NCBI GenBank assembly: GCA_019671005.1
Contig: CM033752.1
Span: 11,904,001-11,968,000 of the forward strand
From: Hibiscus mutabilis
Lineage: Eukaryota > Streptophyta > Magnoliopsida > Malvales > Malvaceae
Direction of reading: 5' to 3'
DNA length: 64,000 bases
Of this stretch, positions 1 through 12,926 are shown piece by piece; the first letter of the stretch is position 1; each line of letters begins with the position of its first letter. The translations under genes were made by a program, and so were the position numbers. The notes under the pieces are model-generated. The model saw nothing but the letters and a program-made list of their open reading frames with translations. It was not told the origin of the DNA and did not search any database.

Positions 1-1902
1 TTCTTATAATGAAAGAATAATATTTCAAAATCATGAGACTAAAGTTTGGTACTAGAAGAATCACGGACCAACTGAAAATCTAAGAACAAGCAATTGTATT
101 ATATGTTTTGGGCGGGATAGGTTGGAAACTATGTATGCGGGTTTCGGTCCAAGTAAAGGAAACTTTCCCCATTCAGCAATCAACTTAAATTAAAAAAAAT
201 AGACAAATCCCTAACTCTTCATTATTCCTTTTTCAATATTTTTGCAGGAAAACATAGAAGACATGGAAGATAATATTCTTTTTTCCATTCGCACAGTTGG
301 CGATTATGTAATGTGATTATGTGTGTTTTGTTTACTTTGTTAAAATGTTGTGATCTTAAATTTGAAAATATGAGTTTTAAATATAAATACTTTGTTTATA
401 AAATATATAACATAAGTTGAATTGGGTTCCCTAAACTAAGGAAAAATTAATTTTAATTAATGAGTCATTCATATTATGTATTGATTAGGAATATTAAATT
501 AATAAATTGACAAAATTGAAGGTAAGATAGATCATAAGAGAGTCTAAAGTGAAAAAACATTTCAAATTCCTTTTAATAACATAACTTTATTCACTTTTAC
601 CATTAAGCAATCAAATTAAATTAAAAAAATAAGATATATCCCTAATTTTTCATTAGTATTTTCACAATTTTTTGCATGAACACATAGAAGACATCGTTGT
701 TGTAGATTTCATCATCGACTGCCTTCATTGTAGCAAAACATTGATAACTTATATAGGGAAAATGGCCAAATTCCAACACAAATCAACAGCTTCGACAGTC
801 TGCCCTGCATTGGCCTCTTCCTCCCGATGTAGTTCCGAACACCTACAAACAGTAGAAATCAAACAAATGTTGAGAGCAATGTTTGCTAAATACTCTATCT
901 GTTGGTGTTCATCCCTACAAATGGCTAATAGCCTTTCAAATATCATTGTTTGTTGACACGAAAAGCCTAAAAACTAACACCACTAATCCAGGATCTATAA
1001 AATGAAGTCTATGCATATTAGCCACCGCCACCATTAAAACAACATAAACCACACTTATAATGCTGTAGAGACTAAAACTAAAAAGGAAAGAATACAACAC
1101 TTGCTTCATTAGGTTATGAAACTAAGACCTAAAGGACTCCTATTTATAATAGATGTGATATTGAACGTAAAAAGATGATATTATTGTGAATATGAAATTC
1201 AAAATCCATTGAACCCGCCAATTTAATTTTTTATGCGTTCCAAAGTGGTTGGTGATAACTTATTGGGTTACACTAAATGACACATTTTAATATTAGAACT
1301 GAGAAGACAATTTAGGCGGTCTCCAAAAATTGTAAACAGGTTTGAACCTATGGAAAAGTATTTCGAAACTTATGACGCGTAAGGAAAACTGAAATGGTTA
1401 GAAAAAATGTATTATTTTAGGTTTAGAGTGAAAATTTTGAAAGTTTGTTAGCAAATGTGAGATACGCGTCATTTTACTAAAACAACACATTATGCGATAT
1501 AATTGTTTACGTAATTAATGAACGTAATATAACTAAAAAGACAATTTCGTGCGGGAACCACAAATTGAGTTTAGTTAGGAACCTTTGTCTTCTGGTTTGG
1601 ATACTATTAAAGCAAAACTTAAACTAAAATCATTAGGAAAGCATGCTATATTTTAGATTTCACATGATAACGTTCGAGACAATATATGCAAACGTTCGAT
1701 ACTCACTAAGAAGCGACCTTCTACGACTTAAACGATATTTATATGACGTTTAATATTCTAATTTTAAATAAACTGCAAATTGTTTTCATTTTAAAAGAAG
1801 AGGGACAGTCTCACCAATGAGGAGTTATCTCAAATATTTTGAAGAGGTTGAGCAGGCAGTTTTCTTCTAAACTTTCCCCATTCCATATTCTGCAAGGAAT
1901 CC
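1..1902. other. decayed intergenic DNA made of repeated modules
   Basis: AT-rich sequence with no supportable gene. About 300-370 resembles the sequence just after the F-box pseudogene stop (about 2960-3025) and also about 6345-6400, suggesting it is a leftover 3' flank of a lost tandem copy. About 765-1060 is copy 1 of a repeated block listed separately. About 1608-1710 is a copy of a second dispersed module. The short open frames here are not conserved between module copies, so I do not call them genes. Confidence 0.6.
765..1060. repeat. dispersed block R1, copy 1
   Basis: This block recurs in diverged form at about 4073-4370, 6755-7160 and 40690-41000. Shared landmarks in order are a segment reading roughly 'catcaacagcttcgacagt', a 'gatgtagttccgaaca'-like segment, 'caaatggctaat', and a 'ggatctataaaatgaagtct' box. 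A minus-strand open frame of 65 codons lies across it here but is not kept in the other copies. It may be the remnant of a lost gene's end or part of an unrecognised transposon. Function unknown. Confidence 0.6.
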
Positions 1903-2961
1903 ATGGCATCTTCTGGTCTAACCATTGATGAGTTGTCTAAAATATTTTCAAGAACTGATTTAAAGTCAATGAAGAAATTGTCGGTTGCTGTCAAAATGGT
2001 ATAATGCTCTAACGTACGAATCCAGCTTTGTGGAATCTTATACTGGAAGAACAAACTCAATATGCAGCTACTTAATTGCAAAAAACTATGAGAAATGTTG
2101 TTCTTATAGTTTTGTAAGCGAAGACCAATCATGTGGTGATGATGGGAAATTGACGTTCTATTTTTTACCTCATTAGGACATCGACATCCTATACGTTGTG
2201 GATACAAGTTTTGTGTTTTGCAGAGCTCATCCAAGAAAACACTATTATATTTGTAAACCCACAACAAGGCAATTTCAATTTCTTCCAAGTCCACACCCTA
2301 AACCTCTATAGCCTGAATATCCGCCCATGAAGATCGGGATGATTATTCTCAAATCAAGGCCCTTAGAGTACAAAATCATGTGGGTTTATGATCGGTGCAA
2401 TTATGATTACGTTAAAGGTGTTAAAGCTATTCGTTGCAAAATCTTTGATTCTAATGGTTGGACTCGGCATCGCGCGGGTGATTTGAAGTAACCAACCAAC
2501 GAGTATTTCAAGCAGAATTTATGCACAATATCTTTGTGTAGTTGGCTGCATGAGCTGACTTGGAGGGATGACAAGTATAGAATACTTGCCTTTGACCCTG
2601 AAACTGAGAGTTGAGAATCGATAATTGTGCTTGAGTCATGCAATTTCAAAATTTTTAGGTTGCTCAATCACGACAGCATGAAGGAAAGTTGACAATAATG
2701 CCAATGAGACGAGATGTGGCTCGATTGGAGATTTCGACGATGGGAAACTACACGCAAAATAGTATTGATCTTGTTGGTTGTATTGATGAAATCGACTATG
2801 GCAGGCCTGTGGCATTTTACAACACCAATACTATTTTGATGCTTGCTGCCGATAGAGCAATGCTGTATAATGTGCATTATGGAAGCATTTCTCAATCCGT
2901 TTATGCTGACCACCCCACATTTGTATCCTATACGCTATCAGATTATGATCTGATTATATAA
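1903..2961 (+). pseudogene. F-box / F-box-associated domain protein, decayed
   Basis: F-box proteins of this class are substrate receptors of SCF ubiquitin ligases. The relic starts at an ATG at 1903 with a degenerate F-box (reading ...TIDELSKIFSRTDLKSMKKL...). The frame then shifts near 1985 into a segment containing SFVESYTGRTNSI. It continues through a typical 'PTTRQFQFLPSPHPK' repeat of the F-box-associated type I region (about 2255-2305), then SRPLEYKIMWVYDRC and a C-terminal part running to the TAA at 2959-2961. I see several in-frame stops (for example after GDLK near 2490 and after DPETES near 2614) and at least two frameshifts. Overall length is about that of a 350-residue single-exon F-box gene. 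Family assignment is secure; it cannot encode an intact protein. Confidence 0.8.
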
Positions 2962-5421
2962 TGTGATCTTGTTTGTTTTGTTTACTTTGTTATATGTTGT
3001 GTTCTTAAATTTCAATGCAGTTCTAAAAGTATAAGTAAAGGAATTATAAACATCAGTTTTGGAACTCATAACTAAAAGTTCGATACTAGTACAATTAAAT
3101 TCCAAATGAGAATATGAGAACTGTTGGTACCATTTTATGTTTGTATGAAAAGAGTTTCGATCAAGTACAGGCTGTTTGGATACTTCCAAACGAAACGACA
3201 TCTTATTCGTTGGAAATCTTCTAGATGAAAAATATTTAATATATTTTTTACAATGTTGTATTTATGATGTGTCTAGGAATTATATGATGAGATTGCATGT
3301 TACTTGAGAGTAAATAAGTTAAGAATTAATGTTATTAATTTAATTATTTGATTTATAAGAGATTTTTCATATTAAAAAATTAATAGGATAATTTAATTTT
3401 ATCATTTTTAATACTATTATATTTATTTTATTATTTACGTTTGTTTCTTGGATAAAGGGACAAAAGTAATAAAAATTAAAATCTAAACAAATTAAACATT
3501 TAGTATTTTACCGTTCAAAAAAAACTAAAAGGGAATAAGGGTATATAAATATAAAACATTTTTAACAATGATTTATATTTTTAATTATATTATAGATATA
3601 AAGTTTGTGTTAATTTTAGATGGGAAGCTTTTACATTTTTTTGTTTGTTGACTTTTTTAACGATTCATCAAAAAAATAGATGATTTAACAAAAATTGTTC
3701 TATATATTTTTGTGCAAGTATATTTAATTTACTAATTAATAGTTAAATTTGTTAAACTATTAGTATATCATACGGAGAAGTTGGCAATTTTTGCTTCCAA
3801 TTAATCTTATATTCGTCTAACCAAACACTACAATTATATGTTCCTACCAAATAAACCAAATAAGATTCCAGACATTTATGATCGTAATATGCAAACTATG
3901 GCACTGTTGTAAATGTTACGGTACATTTAATTTGTTGTACCGATGCAGTTTTCACTACATGTAAAGAAAAACTTAAACTGAAATCATTAGGAATACATGT
4001 TACATTTTATGTGTGAACAAATAAGTGTGAAATTGTGTGCAAACGTTCAAAAATTTACGTTTACTAGGAAAACGGCCAAAGTGCAGCACACATCAACAAC
4101 TTCAAGAATCTGCTCTGCATTGGTCGCCTTCCCAAGTAGAACCGACAGAAACAAACAGTAGTATTTTGAATAATCTTTCTTGAAAACCTTTGAAAATACT
4201 CTGTCTGTTATTGTGCATCACCAAAATAATGGCTAATCATAGCCTTTCAATTACAATTGTTTGTCGACACGAATAACCTAAAAACAACACTCATCCTGGA
4301 TCTATAAAATGAAGTCTTTGCATAGTAGTCATCACCAACAGTACTCCTAATATAACGTTGTAGAGAAGAAAACTACAAAGGAAAGAACACTCGCCTAATC
4401 AGGGTATGAAATGACCTTGGGTACTCCTATTTATAATAGAATAGAAAAAATGATCACCGACGTTTATAATATACTATTTATATTAGAAAAAAGATTTCCA
4501 CAAAAATGGTATTAAACCAAAAATCTTAAATGTACACTTTTAATTTTTGGGTTGGTATAGTGGGTTTCAAATTTTTTATCCAGTTTCAAAACTTTTATCT
4601 CATACTTATCTAAAAACTGTTCTACCCAATACAACAATTGAAAAGACTTATCAGTTGCTGATGTATCAGAATGGGTTACAGAGATTCGAGATTGGCACAA
4701 AAAGGCTTATATATATCGGAAATATACGCCTTTTGAAATATGAGTAAAGGAGTTCAGAATATCAGTTTCGGAGCTCTTTAATAGATGCTCGGTACCAGTA
4801 AAATTAAATTCCAACTAAAAATATGAAAAGAAGTGGTACATTGTAGGTTGAGAGCCCTTTAATAACATAACATGGGTTTGGTACGGTTTACAGAGTTTCG
4901 ATACTAACACTAAAAAGATGTTTGCTTATTAGGAACATGCGTCTTTTAAAATTCGAAATCCTTCTAACCATGCAAAGTCATAAATGTAAGTAAAGGAGTT
5001 GTTGTTCGCAGTTTCGAAACTACTAAGTAGAGATTCGTTACTAATGTTATTAAAGACCAACTGAACATGTAAGAACATCCAGTAACATTATAGGTTTTAT
5101 ACCTATAGACGAAACAACATCTTATTTGTTGGTAATCTTTTCAACCGCTAGGGTTCAAATATGAACAACCACAATTTCCCTATAAGTATAATATCGCCAC
5201 TTTGTGTTTTGCATCTTCTCCCCATATAAAACTAAAATCAATCATAGACATGTTTGTGCCGGTGCTTTCTATTATTCGAAGGCAATTTCATACTGATGCC
5301 TGGCAGGTTCCTGAAGTAGCCCCTTATCTTCTTTCTAGTAAACATCCCTATGTTACGTTGTTCTTTAATTATATAGATTCCTTTTCATAAAGTATGTAAT
5401 TATCATTATTTTTCTTTAGTA
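2962..5421. other. gene-free AT-rich stretch with repeat modules
   Basis: The first ~70 bases look like the F-box gene's 3' flank, also found near 300 and 6345. About 3240-3780 is very AT-rich and featureless. About 3960-4055 is a copy of the 'aaactgaaatcattagg' module. About 4073-4370 is R1 copy 2. A 62-codon open frame at 5202-5390 lies just before the E2-like pseudogene, but I cannot relate it to the E2 N-terminus. Confidence 0.5.
4073..4370. repeat. dispersed block R1, copy 2
   Basis: Diverged copy of the block at 765-1060, with the same order of landmarks: 'catcaacaacttcaagaat', 'ctctgcattggtcgcc', 'atggctaatcatagcc', then 'ggatctataaaatgaagtct' at about 4297-4318. It follows directly after a copy of the second module (about 3960-4055), as R1 also follows it at 40.2/40.7 kb. 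Confidence 0.6.
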
Positions 5422-5885
5422 ATGGCAGAAGTTGATGGATCTTCGTATCGTTATCGACTTCGAATGGCTGCACCTACTGCTAGCCCTTATGAAGGGCATG
5501 AATTTTATGTTTCCATTATCCTTCCACTAGACTACCCTCACTCTTCTCTTAGGGTAATTAACCTACCAGGATTGTTGTTTTATCTTGGTCAATTTTTACA
5601 CTACAGCAATTAATGGATAATGGTTTTATGTTTTTGTAGATTGTTGTTAAATTTGATGGCGATCTATTCCACCCAAACATTACTGAGTCTGGCGGCATTA
5701 GGTTGGCCATCCTCCATGAAAGGTGGAGCCCTTCTATCAGAGTTGTGGACATTTTTGAGGCTATATGGGGTTTGATTTCTGCTCTAAACCCAGATGATCC
5801 TCACCCAAATTGTGAGGGTGTTGCTCTGATTTACAAGAGGAATCTCTAGTGCTTTGCAAAGTATGCGAGGAAGATTATGGGTTGA
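5422..5885 (+). pseudogene. E2 ubiquitin-conjugating (UBC) domain fragment, catalytic Cys lost
   Basis: E2 enzymes carry ubiquitin on a catalytic cysteine. The first exon (5422-5553) matches the UBC core up to the conserved YP turn (reading SPYEGHEFYVSIILPLDYPH). A GT...AG intron occupies 5554-5639. The second exon resumes with the E2 signature FHPNI, a WSP tripeptide, and the ALNPDDPHPN region typical of the fold. At the position where E2s read 'GGICL', this copy has 'GGIRL', so the active-site cysteine is replaced by arginine. A TAG at 5847-5849 interrupts the C-terminal helix, which remains readable afterwards (FAKYARKIMG, TGA at 5883). The N-terminal helix is not visible. It is a pseudogene or at most a truncated inactive variant. 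Confidence 0.78.
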
Positions 5886-6754
5886 AATGTTTATGTATTG
5901 GCAAATATGAATCTTATGTTCAATTTTTAATATATGGATACGTCTGGTCAAATTCCGATACTATAACTTTGAATTTGTAGTGGCTAATTTCACAATTTCT
6001 TTTATTATTTTGAGGCTTTTACCTACACACTGTATGGGAGCATTTAAATGACATTTATGGCATGTTTAATATTATAAGTGAAAAGACAATTTCGGGAGGG
6101 AACCAGAAATAAAGGTAATTTTAAAACAATGGATGTCAGTTTCGAAACATGTAAATCAAATCTTAAACTGAAATCGTTAGGATAACATGTAATAATTTTG
6201 GTTTCATGTAAAAAGTTTGAAACTGAATATGCAAACATTCGATACTCGTCGTGTGTATCACGTGCTGAGAAGGACCCATGATATAACTCTTCGTTGACCA
6301 GGTAGTTTGCAGTTTGATATAAAGAATAAACATGTAAATATTATATATAAAGATTTTGTTTACTTTGTTAAATGTTGTGTTCTTAAATTTGTAAATATGA
6401 ATATTAAATAATTTTTTTTATAAAATATATTAAGTAAGTTCAATTGGGTTCCCTCAATTAAGGAAAACAAAATTTTCATAAATGAGTTTTTCTTATGAAA
6501 GTGTATTAATTACGAATAAGAAATTCTATGTTGACAACATTTAAGGTATAAGAATATCTGAATTCAAAAACTTCTCAAATTCCTTTAAGTAACAATACTT
6601 GATTCACTTTTTCCACTAAGCAATCAAATTAAAAAAAAATAGGTTTTGCTATATATCTGAAGTGTTTGGACAAAGTAAGCCTTGATCTCTTTGGATCCTT
6701 TGTACAAAATAATTTTAAATGGGGGAAAAAGTTCTTGATGATGTATATATATGG

Positions 6755-7160
6755 GAAAATGGTCAATTTCCAATGCACATCAACAGCTTTGACAGTGTGA
6801 TAAACACTCACCTTCGTCTTATGATTTTGCAATCTTGGAGACCATCTGGAATCCAACCTTGGTCTTATGATTGCGCAATCTTCGCGACTCCGGTTTGCAT
6901 TAGCTGTCTACCGATGTAGTTCCAAACAACAACAAACAATAGTATTTGAGAAATCTTGAGACCAATGTTTTCCAAATACTATGTATGTTGGTGTTCATCC
7001 CTACAAATGGCTAATCATAGCCTTCCAAATACCATTATTTATGGAGAAGAAAAACCTAAAAACAATATCTCTCCTCAGGATCTATAAAATGAAGTCTGTG
7101 CAAAATGGCCACCTCCACCAATATAAAACATAAGCCATATATATAATTTTGTCAACAGAG
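6755..7160. repeat. dispersed block R1, copy 3
   Basis: Third copy of the R1 block, with 'catcaacagctttgacagt' near 6778, 'gatgtagttccaaacaac' near 6913, 'caaatggctaatcatagcc' near 7003 and 'ggatctataaaatgaagtct' near 7078. Its closest relative in the window is copy 4 at about 40690-41000. Confidence 0.6.
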
Positions 7161-8119
7161 ACGAAAACTATAAAAGAAAAGATAGTTGATGAGGATATAT
7201 GAAACTATAACCTATTTATAATAGAACAAGGAGCATCGAGACCGATGTTTAGGATTTATTTATAATAGAAAAAATAATTTCAATGGGATATGGGGTCTTA
7301 CTTTTATAGTTCATATATGTAAACCTATTTCGGTACTCATAAAATATGTTTCAGAACAATGTTCATGTTAATTAAACCGAAAATCGTTAAAGTATAGTTC
7401 AAATTTTGGGTTGGTATAATTGGTTTTAGAATTTGATAACTAGTTTCAGAACCGCTTAATAAGAATTATCCGCAAACTATTCTGCCCAATGCAACAATTG
7501 AAAATACTTATCAATTACTGACGTATCAAAACAGGTTACAGAGATTCCAAACTGATTGTTATGACATTTTTATATTGGGAACATGCGTCTTTTGGAATTA
7601 GAAATCAATTGAACCACCAATTTAAAAAAAAAATTGAACACCAAAACAATTTATTTTTAAATATACATGTTCTTTTAGGCTGGTGAAAGATAGTTCAGAG
7701 CGGGAACCTCAAATTTTATCTTGTTTCAAACTTATGAATATGGATTTCGATACGTATATAGCGAAATATAATCTGAAATTGTTACTAAAACATGTAATAT
7801 TTTAGGTTTCACTTGAAATGTTCGATACTATATATGCAAATGTTCCATGCTCATCGTATTATTATACCCTATTTAAATCGCAAATATTCCTTCAGCACAC
7901 ATTTTAATTGTTCATTTCCACAAAAATTAGCATTCTTAAAATATTATTGAGTTCCTAAGATTTAATTCTTACCCTAATAATTTCAATATGGTACTATTTG
8001 TGTTCATATCAGTAATTTTCATCCTAAACCCTACAGAAGCAAAACCAAATCGGTAAGAGTAACAACTATGTTGTAATTAAAGGTTATTGGCTTATAAGAT
8101 TATTTTAATGGCTTTAAGG

Positions 8120-8350
8120 TTTTTGATTTAGGATTTATGTCTTAGTGGTTATGGTTTAAGGTTTATGGTGTACGTTAGGGTTATTACTTATGAGATGAAT
8201 TTTTAATGGGTTAGGGCTTATGGTTTAAGACTTAGGGATTAATATTAATGGGTTACGATTTATGGTGTAGTTTAATGTTAGTGGTTAATGACATTAATTT
8301 GTATGTTTTAAGAGTTTTTTGACAATTATATGTTTTAAGGCTTTGTGTTT
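8120..8350. repeat. degenerate TTTAGGG-like tract
   Basis: Many imperfect variants of the plant telomere heptamer (TTTAGGG) and related 'ggttta/gggtta' words lie on the + strand. The matching tract in the duplicated block is at about 41935-42130. It looks like old interstitial repeat sequence rather than a functional telomere. Confidence 0.5.
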
Positions 8351-8491
8351 AGCGTAGTATATGAGACTAATTCGAAGCATTATATAGTCTATAGTATACA
8401 ATCTAGATATAATATACCATACGCTATGATATTATTATTAATATAGTCTATAGTATATGTCTCTATGTTCTATAGTGTAATATACTAATAC

Positions 8492-9972
8492 TATAACACC
8501 CCTTATCCGGTCTAGGAGGAAACCAGTTTAAGAAGTGTTACTAAACAAAATCCAAACAAACATAAGACGTCTTAACAAATCTCAACTAAGCATGCAACCA
8601 GAAATCAGGGGGATTTAAAATTTTTTAGTAACTTTCAAAGATCAAGTCCACAATATATTTCATGTTCAAGCAAGTATGCTTACACATTATACGTAACAAG
8701 TCATTTGATAGCGTACAGCTTATACTTTATTTGATAAACTCCCAATATACGAAGCACATTTAAATAAAATCCAGAAAGGTTAAGACTAATCGTAGAAGTT
8801 TGAATAACCACTTTTAGCTATTCAAGTTTTAGGTCTAATCCAGTTAATGTTTATCATTCGAACGCTTTAAGAGATAAAATACCATGACAAACGTCTCGTT
8901 TAAATGTTAACTAAACTATGTGATTCTTGAATTAGGCATAACAAGGATTTCCATATATGTAGATACACGGGAAACCATCTCAAGATCATAACAAACATAT
9001 AATCACGTACACTAGTCTTATTCGAATCCAATCACATTCGCATGGCATTATCATATACATATTCATTAATATACTTACCAATTGTTTATTTTAACCATCA
9101 ATCTAATCATACGAACTGCGTTACCTTTTTAGGGTTTAACACATGATAATATATATATATCAGCTCACATACACGCATGACCTCAAGGTAATCTAACAAC
9201 TTAAGGCACAAATAGATATTTAAACAACCATACAATTATACTAACAATTATAACTCATATAGCAAGCAACTATGAAATAATTAAAGGCCCCTTAAAAAGC
9301 TTTGAATACTTATAAAGCTTATAAACATATGTAATCAAATAGGAATTTGTAATGCACAATGTATTCTTAACAACTATGTGCCACCATCTAGGAGTTCTTA
9401 AGGAGAATACGAACATATACCCTTGACACTCGTGATCTCGTCCGAGCTCATAAAGTACTCATAAGCAAGTTCATCCTAAAATGCATTGAAATGATAGAGT
9501 AAGCATAGGCTTAGAGAGGTAGCTTAAAGTGACTATTAGTACGAAACAATAATTTGTCCTTTCACGCACTAGGCTTGGACAAGAGGTTAGTCATATTAGG
9601 ACAAGACACACATAAACAAGCACTTATTCTTATACATGGTATTCGAATAATGAATGAACATAAATATACATGAGCATTCAAACAAGCATATCTATTCACC
9701 CAATTTGAGACTCAATTATCAATAGAAAGACAATGAGCATAACATATCATATTCAGGAGTTACTTAACACTTAAGATATTACACGTAACATATCCAAGTC
9801 ATGGTTTCTTATCACAAAAGTTATTCAACATAGCATATCATAGACAGGTGATACTTGTCACACAAGCTATCTAACCTAGCATATCATAGATAGATGATAC
9901 TTGCCACACAAGCTACCTAACATAGCATATCATAGACATGTGATACTTGTCACACAAGCTATCTAACATAGA
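8492..9972. mobile_element. element C: old LTR-like sequence, left part
   Basis: The sequence changes at 8492 to 'tataacacccc', which resembles the TGTAACACCCC start of gypsy LTRs with its second base mutated. It runs without coding capacity into a 46-bp minisatellite that is split by the insertion of element B at 9978. The other half of the minisatellite lies at 39876-40077, so C must resume there. I cannot find a convincing right terminus, so C may be a truncated or solo LTR. Confidence 0.45.
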
Positions 9973-9977
9973 ATATC
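9825..9977. repeat. 46-bp minisatellite, left half
   Basis: About three units of the type 'catagacaggtgatacttg' + 'tcacacaagctatctaac', period 46 bp. The array is interrupted at 9978 by element B, and the last five bases (ATATC, 9973-9977) are the target-site duplication. The array resumes at 39876. Confidence 0.8.
9973..9977. other. target-site duplication of element B (left)
   Basis: ATATC immediately before TGTAAC; the partner is at 39876-39880 immediately after ...TATTACA. This proves that everything between them entered as, or inside, one element. Confidence 0.85.
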
Positions 9978-12926
9978 TGTAACACCCTTACAAGTATTTA
10001 ATACATAACACTAATTAGAGTGTCACATGATGATTACGTAACAATTTTAAACTAGTAATGTAATTTAAAATTTTCAATTTTACATTTTCCTTTTTTTTCG
10101 CTTAACATCGGTTTCAAATTTTTAACCCACCAAATTAACTCCAGTTTCAGGAAGCAACTTAGCAGTTTAAAACTACAATCTATAAATAACATAACTGCCT
10201 AAAAATTGTCTAAAATAAAATTTCCTTCGATTACCCCTTAAATCCATTTATCTAGTAATTACCCGATTTTCTCTACTAGAAATTTTATCTACCCATTGTC
10301 AAGTTTAACAAAACCATCCATGATTTACTAACCATTTATATAGGTATCAATTTCTACAACCATATCTAGATTAGTTCAAAACTAGCTACTAATAACATAT
10401 ACATGCCAACTTGTACATCAAAGGATGTTATTACTGATACTGTTTAATATCCTCATTGTTCGTGATGCCCAGCACTCCTTACTCCGATCCTTGTTTTCTT
10501 CCTACGTGTGAAAATCATCACACGCTAAGTATATACTTAGTGAGGCGAAATAAAATATTATGCAATATAACATGCTTATAATTATAACAATTTAACAATA
10601 ACCATGCATCATGATCACTATATATATGCATCTCCCACATGTTAATCATATATTAACATAATATAAACCGGAAATAAAGTTCCTGCCAATATACTTGCCA
10701 TTTACTCTGGGAGTTTATATACTCCCAAACCCGTTTACCATTTAGTATCCAATAAATTATAGCCCAAAATAAACCCTGAGGACCTTGAGTATGCGAGTCA
10801 AAACTGCACATAAGTTCGTGCTAACCATATGCACTAAGTGTCTTCATATACATTATAGTGCCCGCACAAAGTGCTAAACCGCTGGACTCTATGGCATGCC
10901 AACTATACCCTGTCCCTCAATGTCTTACTTGGGCATATTTTCCATATTTATTTCATCCATGGCAATTTATATCAACATAATTTAACATTGGGTTGTTCAT
11001 ACCCGAAATAATATTCATAATATAACATCATATATAACTAGTGATCCATGCATTTATATTCAACTTTTGACATATTTAGAACATGTCAAATATATGATTA
11101 TGACATAAATATCATGCCAAAAATAAACAAGATAGACTCATCGCAAGTCTTCCTAATGATGTATAAAACATCCATATATCATGTTATGTATGCATTGCAC
11201 TCACCTGGTGCCTCACTAGAAAACCTTACTATCGATTTTAGCTTTACTCTTGTACTTTTTCCTTTTCTTCAAGCTTGCTTGTATTAGGATCTCGATCACG
11301 ATCATGATCTATAAAGACATCATTTACCAACACATACGATTCAAAGCATATGTTAGTATCATTCTAACATAGGCGCATATTAGGAATAAAAATCCTTTCA
11401 ATATTAATTCGATACTAATTCTATTTCATAATATCAATGTTAATCTTAATACTTCAAAATTAACATTTCAAACCCTTTATTATTCATATCCATCACTAAT
11501 TCACAAGACATTCTCAAACATCATAATTTAACCGTAAAATGAATTCTTTTAGAATTCATCTCAATATTTCCAAATTATTCAAAATGGTCCCTTGCCATTG
11601 AACTTCAACTTCCACCACTTAATTACATAATCAAGTATTCCAACAAGTATTCCAACAATATATTTAAGCTTAATACATTGACTTCTAGTAAACTTCCATT
11701 TCAATCTCATATTTCCATTAATATGCTATTTGGTCCTCAACACTTTGTAAGCTTCCAAATTGATCTAAACAATATTCTCAACCTTGTAAAATCATTCTTA
11801 CATCATTTCTAAACTTAGGAAAATCTTCCATAATTTTTCTCTAATATTCTTCTTAAAGGCCGAATATGAAAGGTCACTCTAATCAAAATTTCCAACTTTA
11901 TTCAAGCATGAATTTAACTTCTAAACATCATTTCTAAGCTTCTACATTCATTTCTATCTCAAATAAATTTTTTGCAATTTTCCCCCTAATTTCTCAATAT
12001 AATCAAATTATCTCTAAAATACAATCCATGAAATTTTCATCAATTCAAGCATAAAAACAACATCACAACTTCATAGCCAACTTGAATAATCTATAAAACA
12101 TGAAATTCCAACATGTCCTTCATCCACCCTAAACTCCAATATCAACTTAGAAGCATGGAAACCATTCAAAACTTATACCAAATGAAAGAGAATTTCATGT
12201 AGACCAATTTCATGTTTCTTGCCTTCATCCAAAATCCTAATAATTTGGCTTAAAAATCAAAAAGAAAATATCCCCTTACCTTAGGAAGTAGCCACAACAA
12301 GATAGAGAAAGATGAAGAAAAATCTTGACTTTTCCATTTGTTTAATTTGGTCCATTTGTCATCTTTTTAAAGAAAATGAATTAAAAATTTATTTTATGAC
12401 AAAATGACCATTTTGCCCTTGTAATCTAACGTCTCTCATCTTGCCACATGTCAAAATATTCATCCAAGGGTCAAAAAACCAAGAAGTTAGTGATTACCAA
12501 CTTTGCCCTTGGAATTTTCCAAAATTACTATATTGCCATTTTTCATCCAATGGCTCATATTTGACATGTAAAATTCTACTTTAATCCAATGATCCATGAT
12601 AAATCCTACCATTATAAGACATGTAAATGACATTTTTAACCTTGCTTTATCATTCTTCAAATTATCTTAATTATTCGATTCAATCCGATTATCCGAAAAA
12701 ATTTCTAAACTTTCTCACTTTATAGCCAATAATACAAACTTCGTACGAAAAATTTGGGTAACGCGAAAACATCATTCTTGGGGTTAAACTATTCATTTAC
12801 GGGACTAAAATACATAACTTTTTGAAATTATAATTTAGTCCCTGAACTTTTCCTAAATTTATACTTTAATCATCAAACTTTCATTTTATTCATTTTAGTC
12901 ACTATTCAAAATTTTGAGGTATTACA
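9978..12926 (-). mobile_element. element B (Ty3/gypsy) left LTR
   Basis: Starts TGTAACACCC at 9978 and ends GGTATTACA at 12926, about 2.95 kb. From about 10916 onwards it matches the pieces 16339-16809 and 38331-39875, which form the other LTR of B. The element reads on the minus strand: a polypurine-type stretch (seen as ATCCCCTTAAG on the + strand) follows immediately at 12928-12940. In the element's own orientation this is therefore the 3' LTR. No coding sequence inside; it is very AT-rich. Confidence 0.8.

Larger units (their letters stand above)
5886..8491. other. gene-free stretch, left copy of a ~1.65-kb duplicated block
   Basis: No gene supported. About 6160-6250 and 7760-7850 are copies of the 'aaactgaaatc' module, and about 6345-6650 resembles 300-650. 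From about 6836 to 8490 the sequence aligns in order with about 40675-42310 (same R1 block, same module, same TTTAGGG-like tract, same 'tagtctatag' tail), at clearly diverged identity. About 8120-8350 is rich in degenerate 'ggtttaggattta' motifs. Confidence 0.6.

Noticed and set aside
749..946. Minus-strand 65-codon open frame in R1 copy 1
   Set aside because: The frame is broken in the other three R1 copies and resembles no family I know.
1830..2294. 154-codon minus-strand open frame across the F-box relic
   Set aside because: It is the antisense shadow of the F-box/FBA pseudogene on the + strand, which has clear family motifs.
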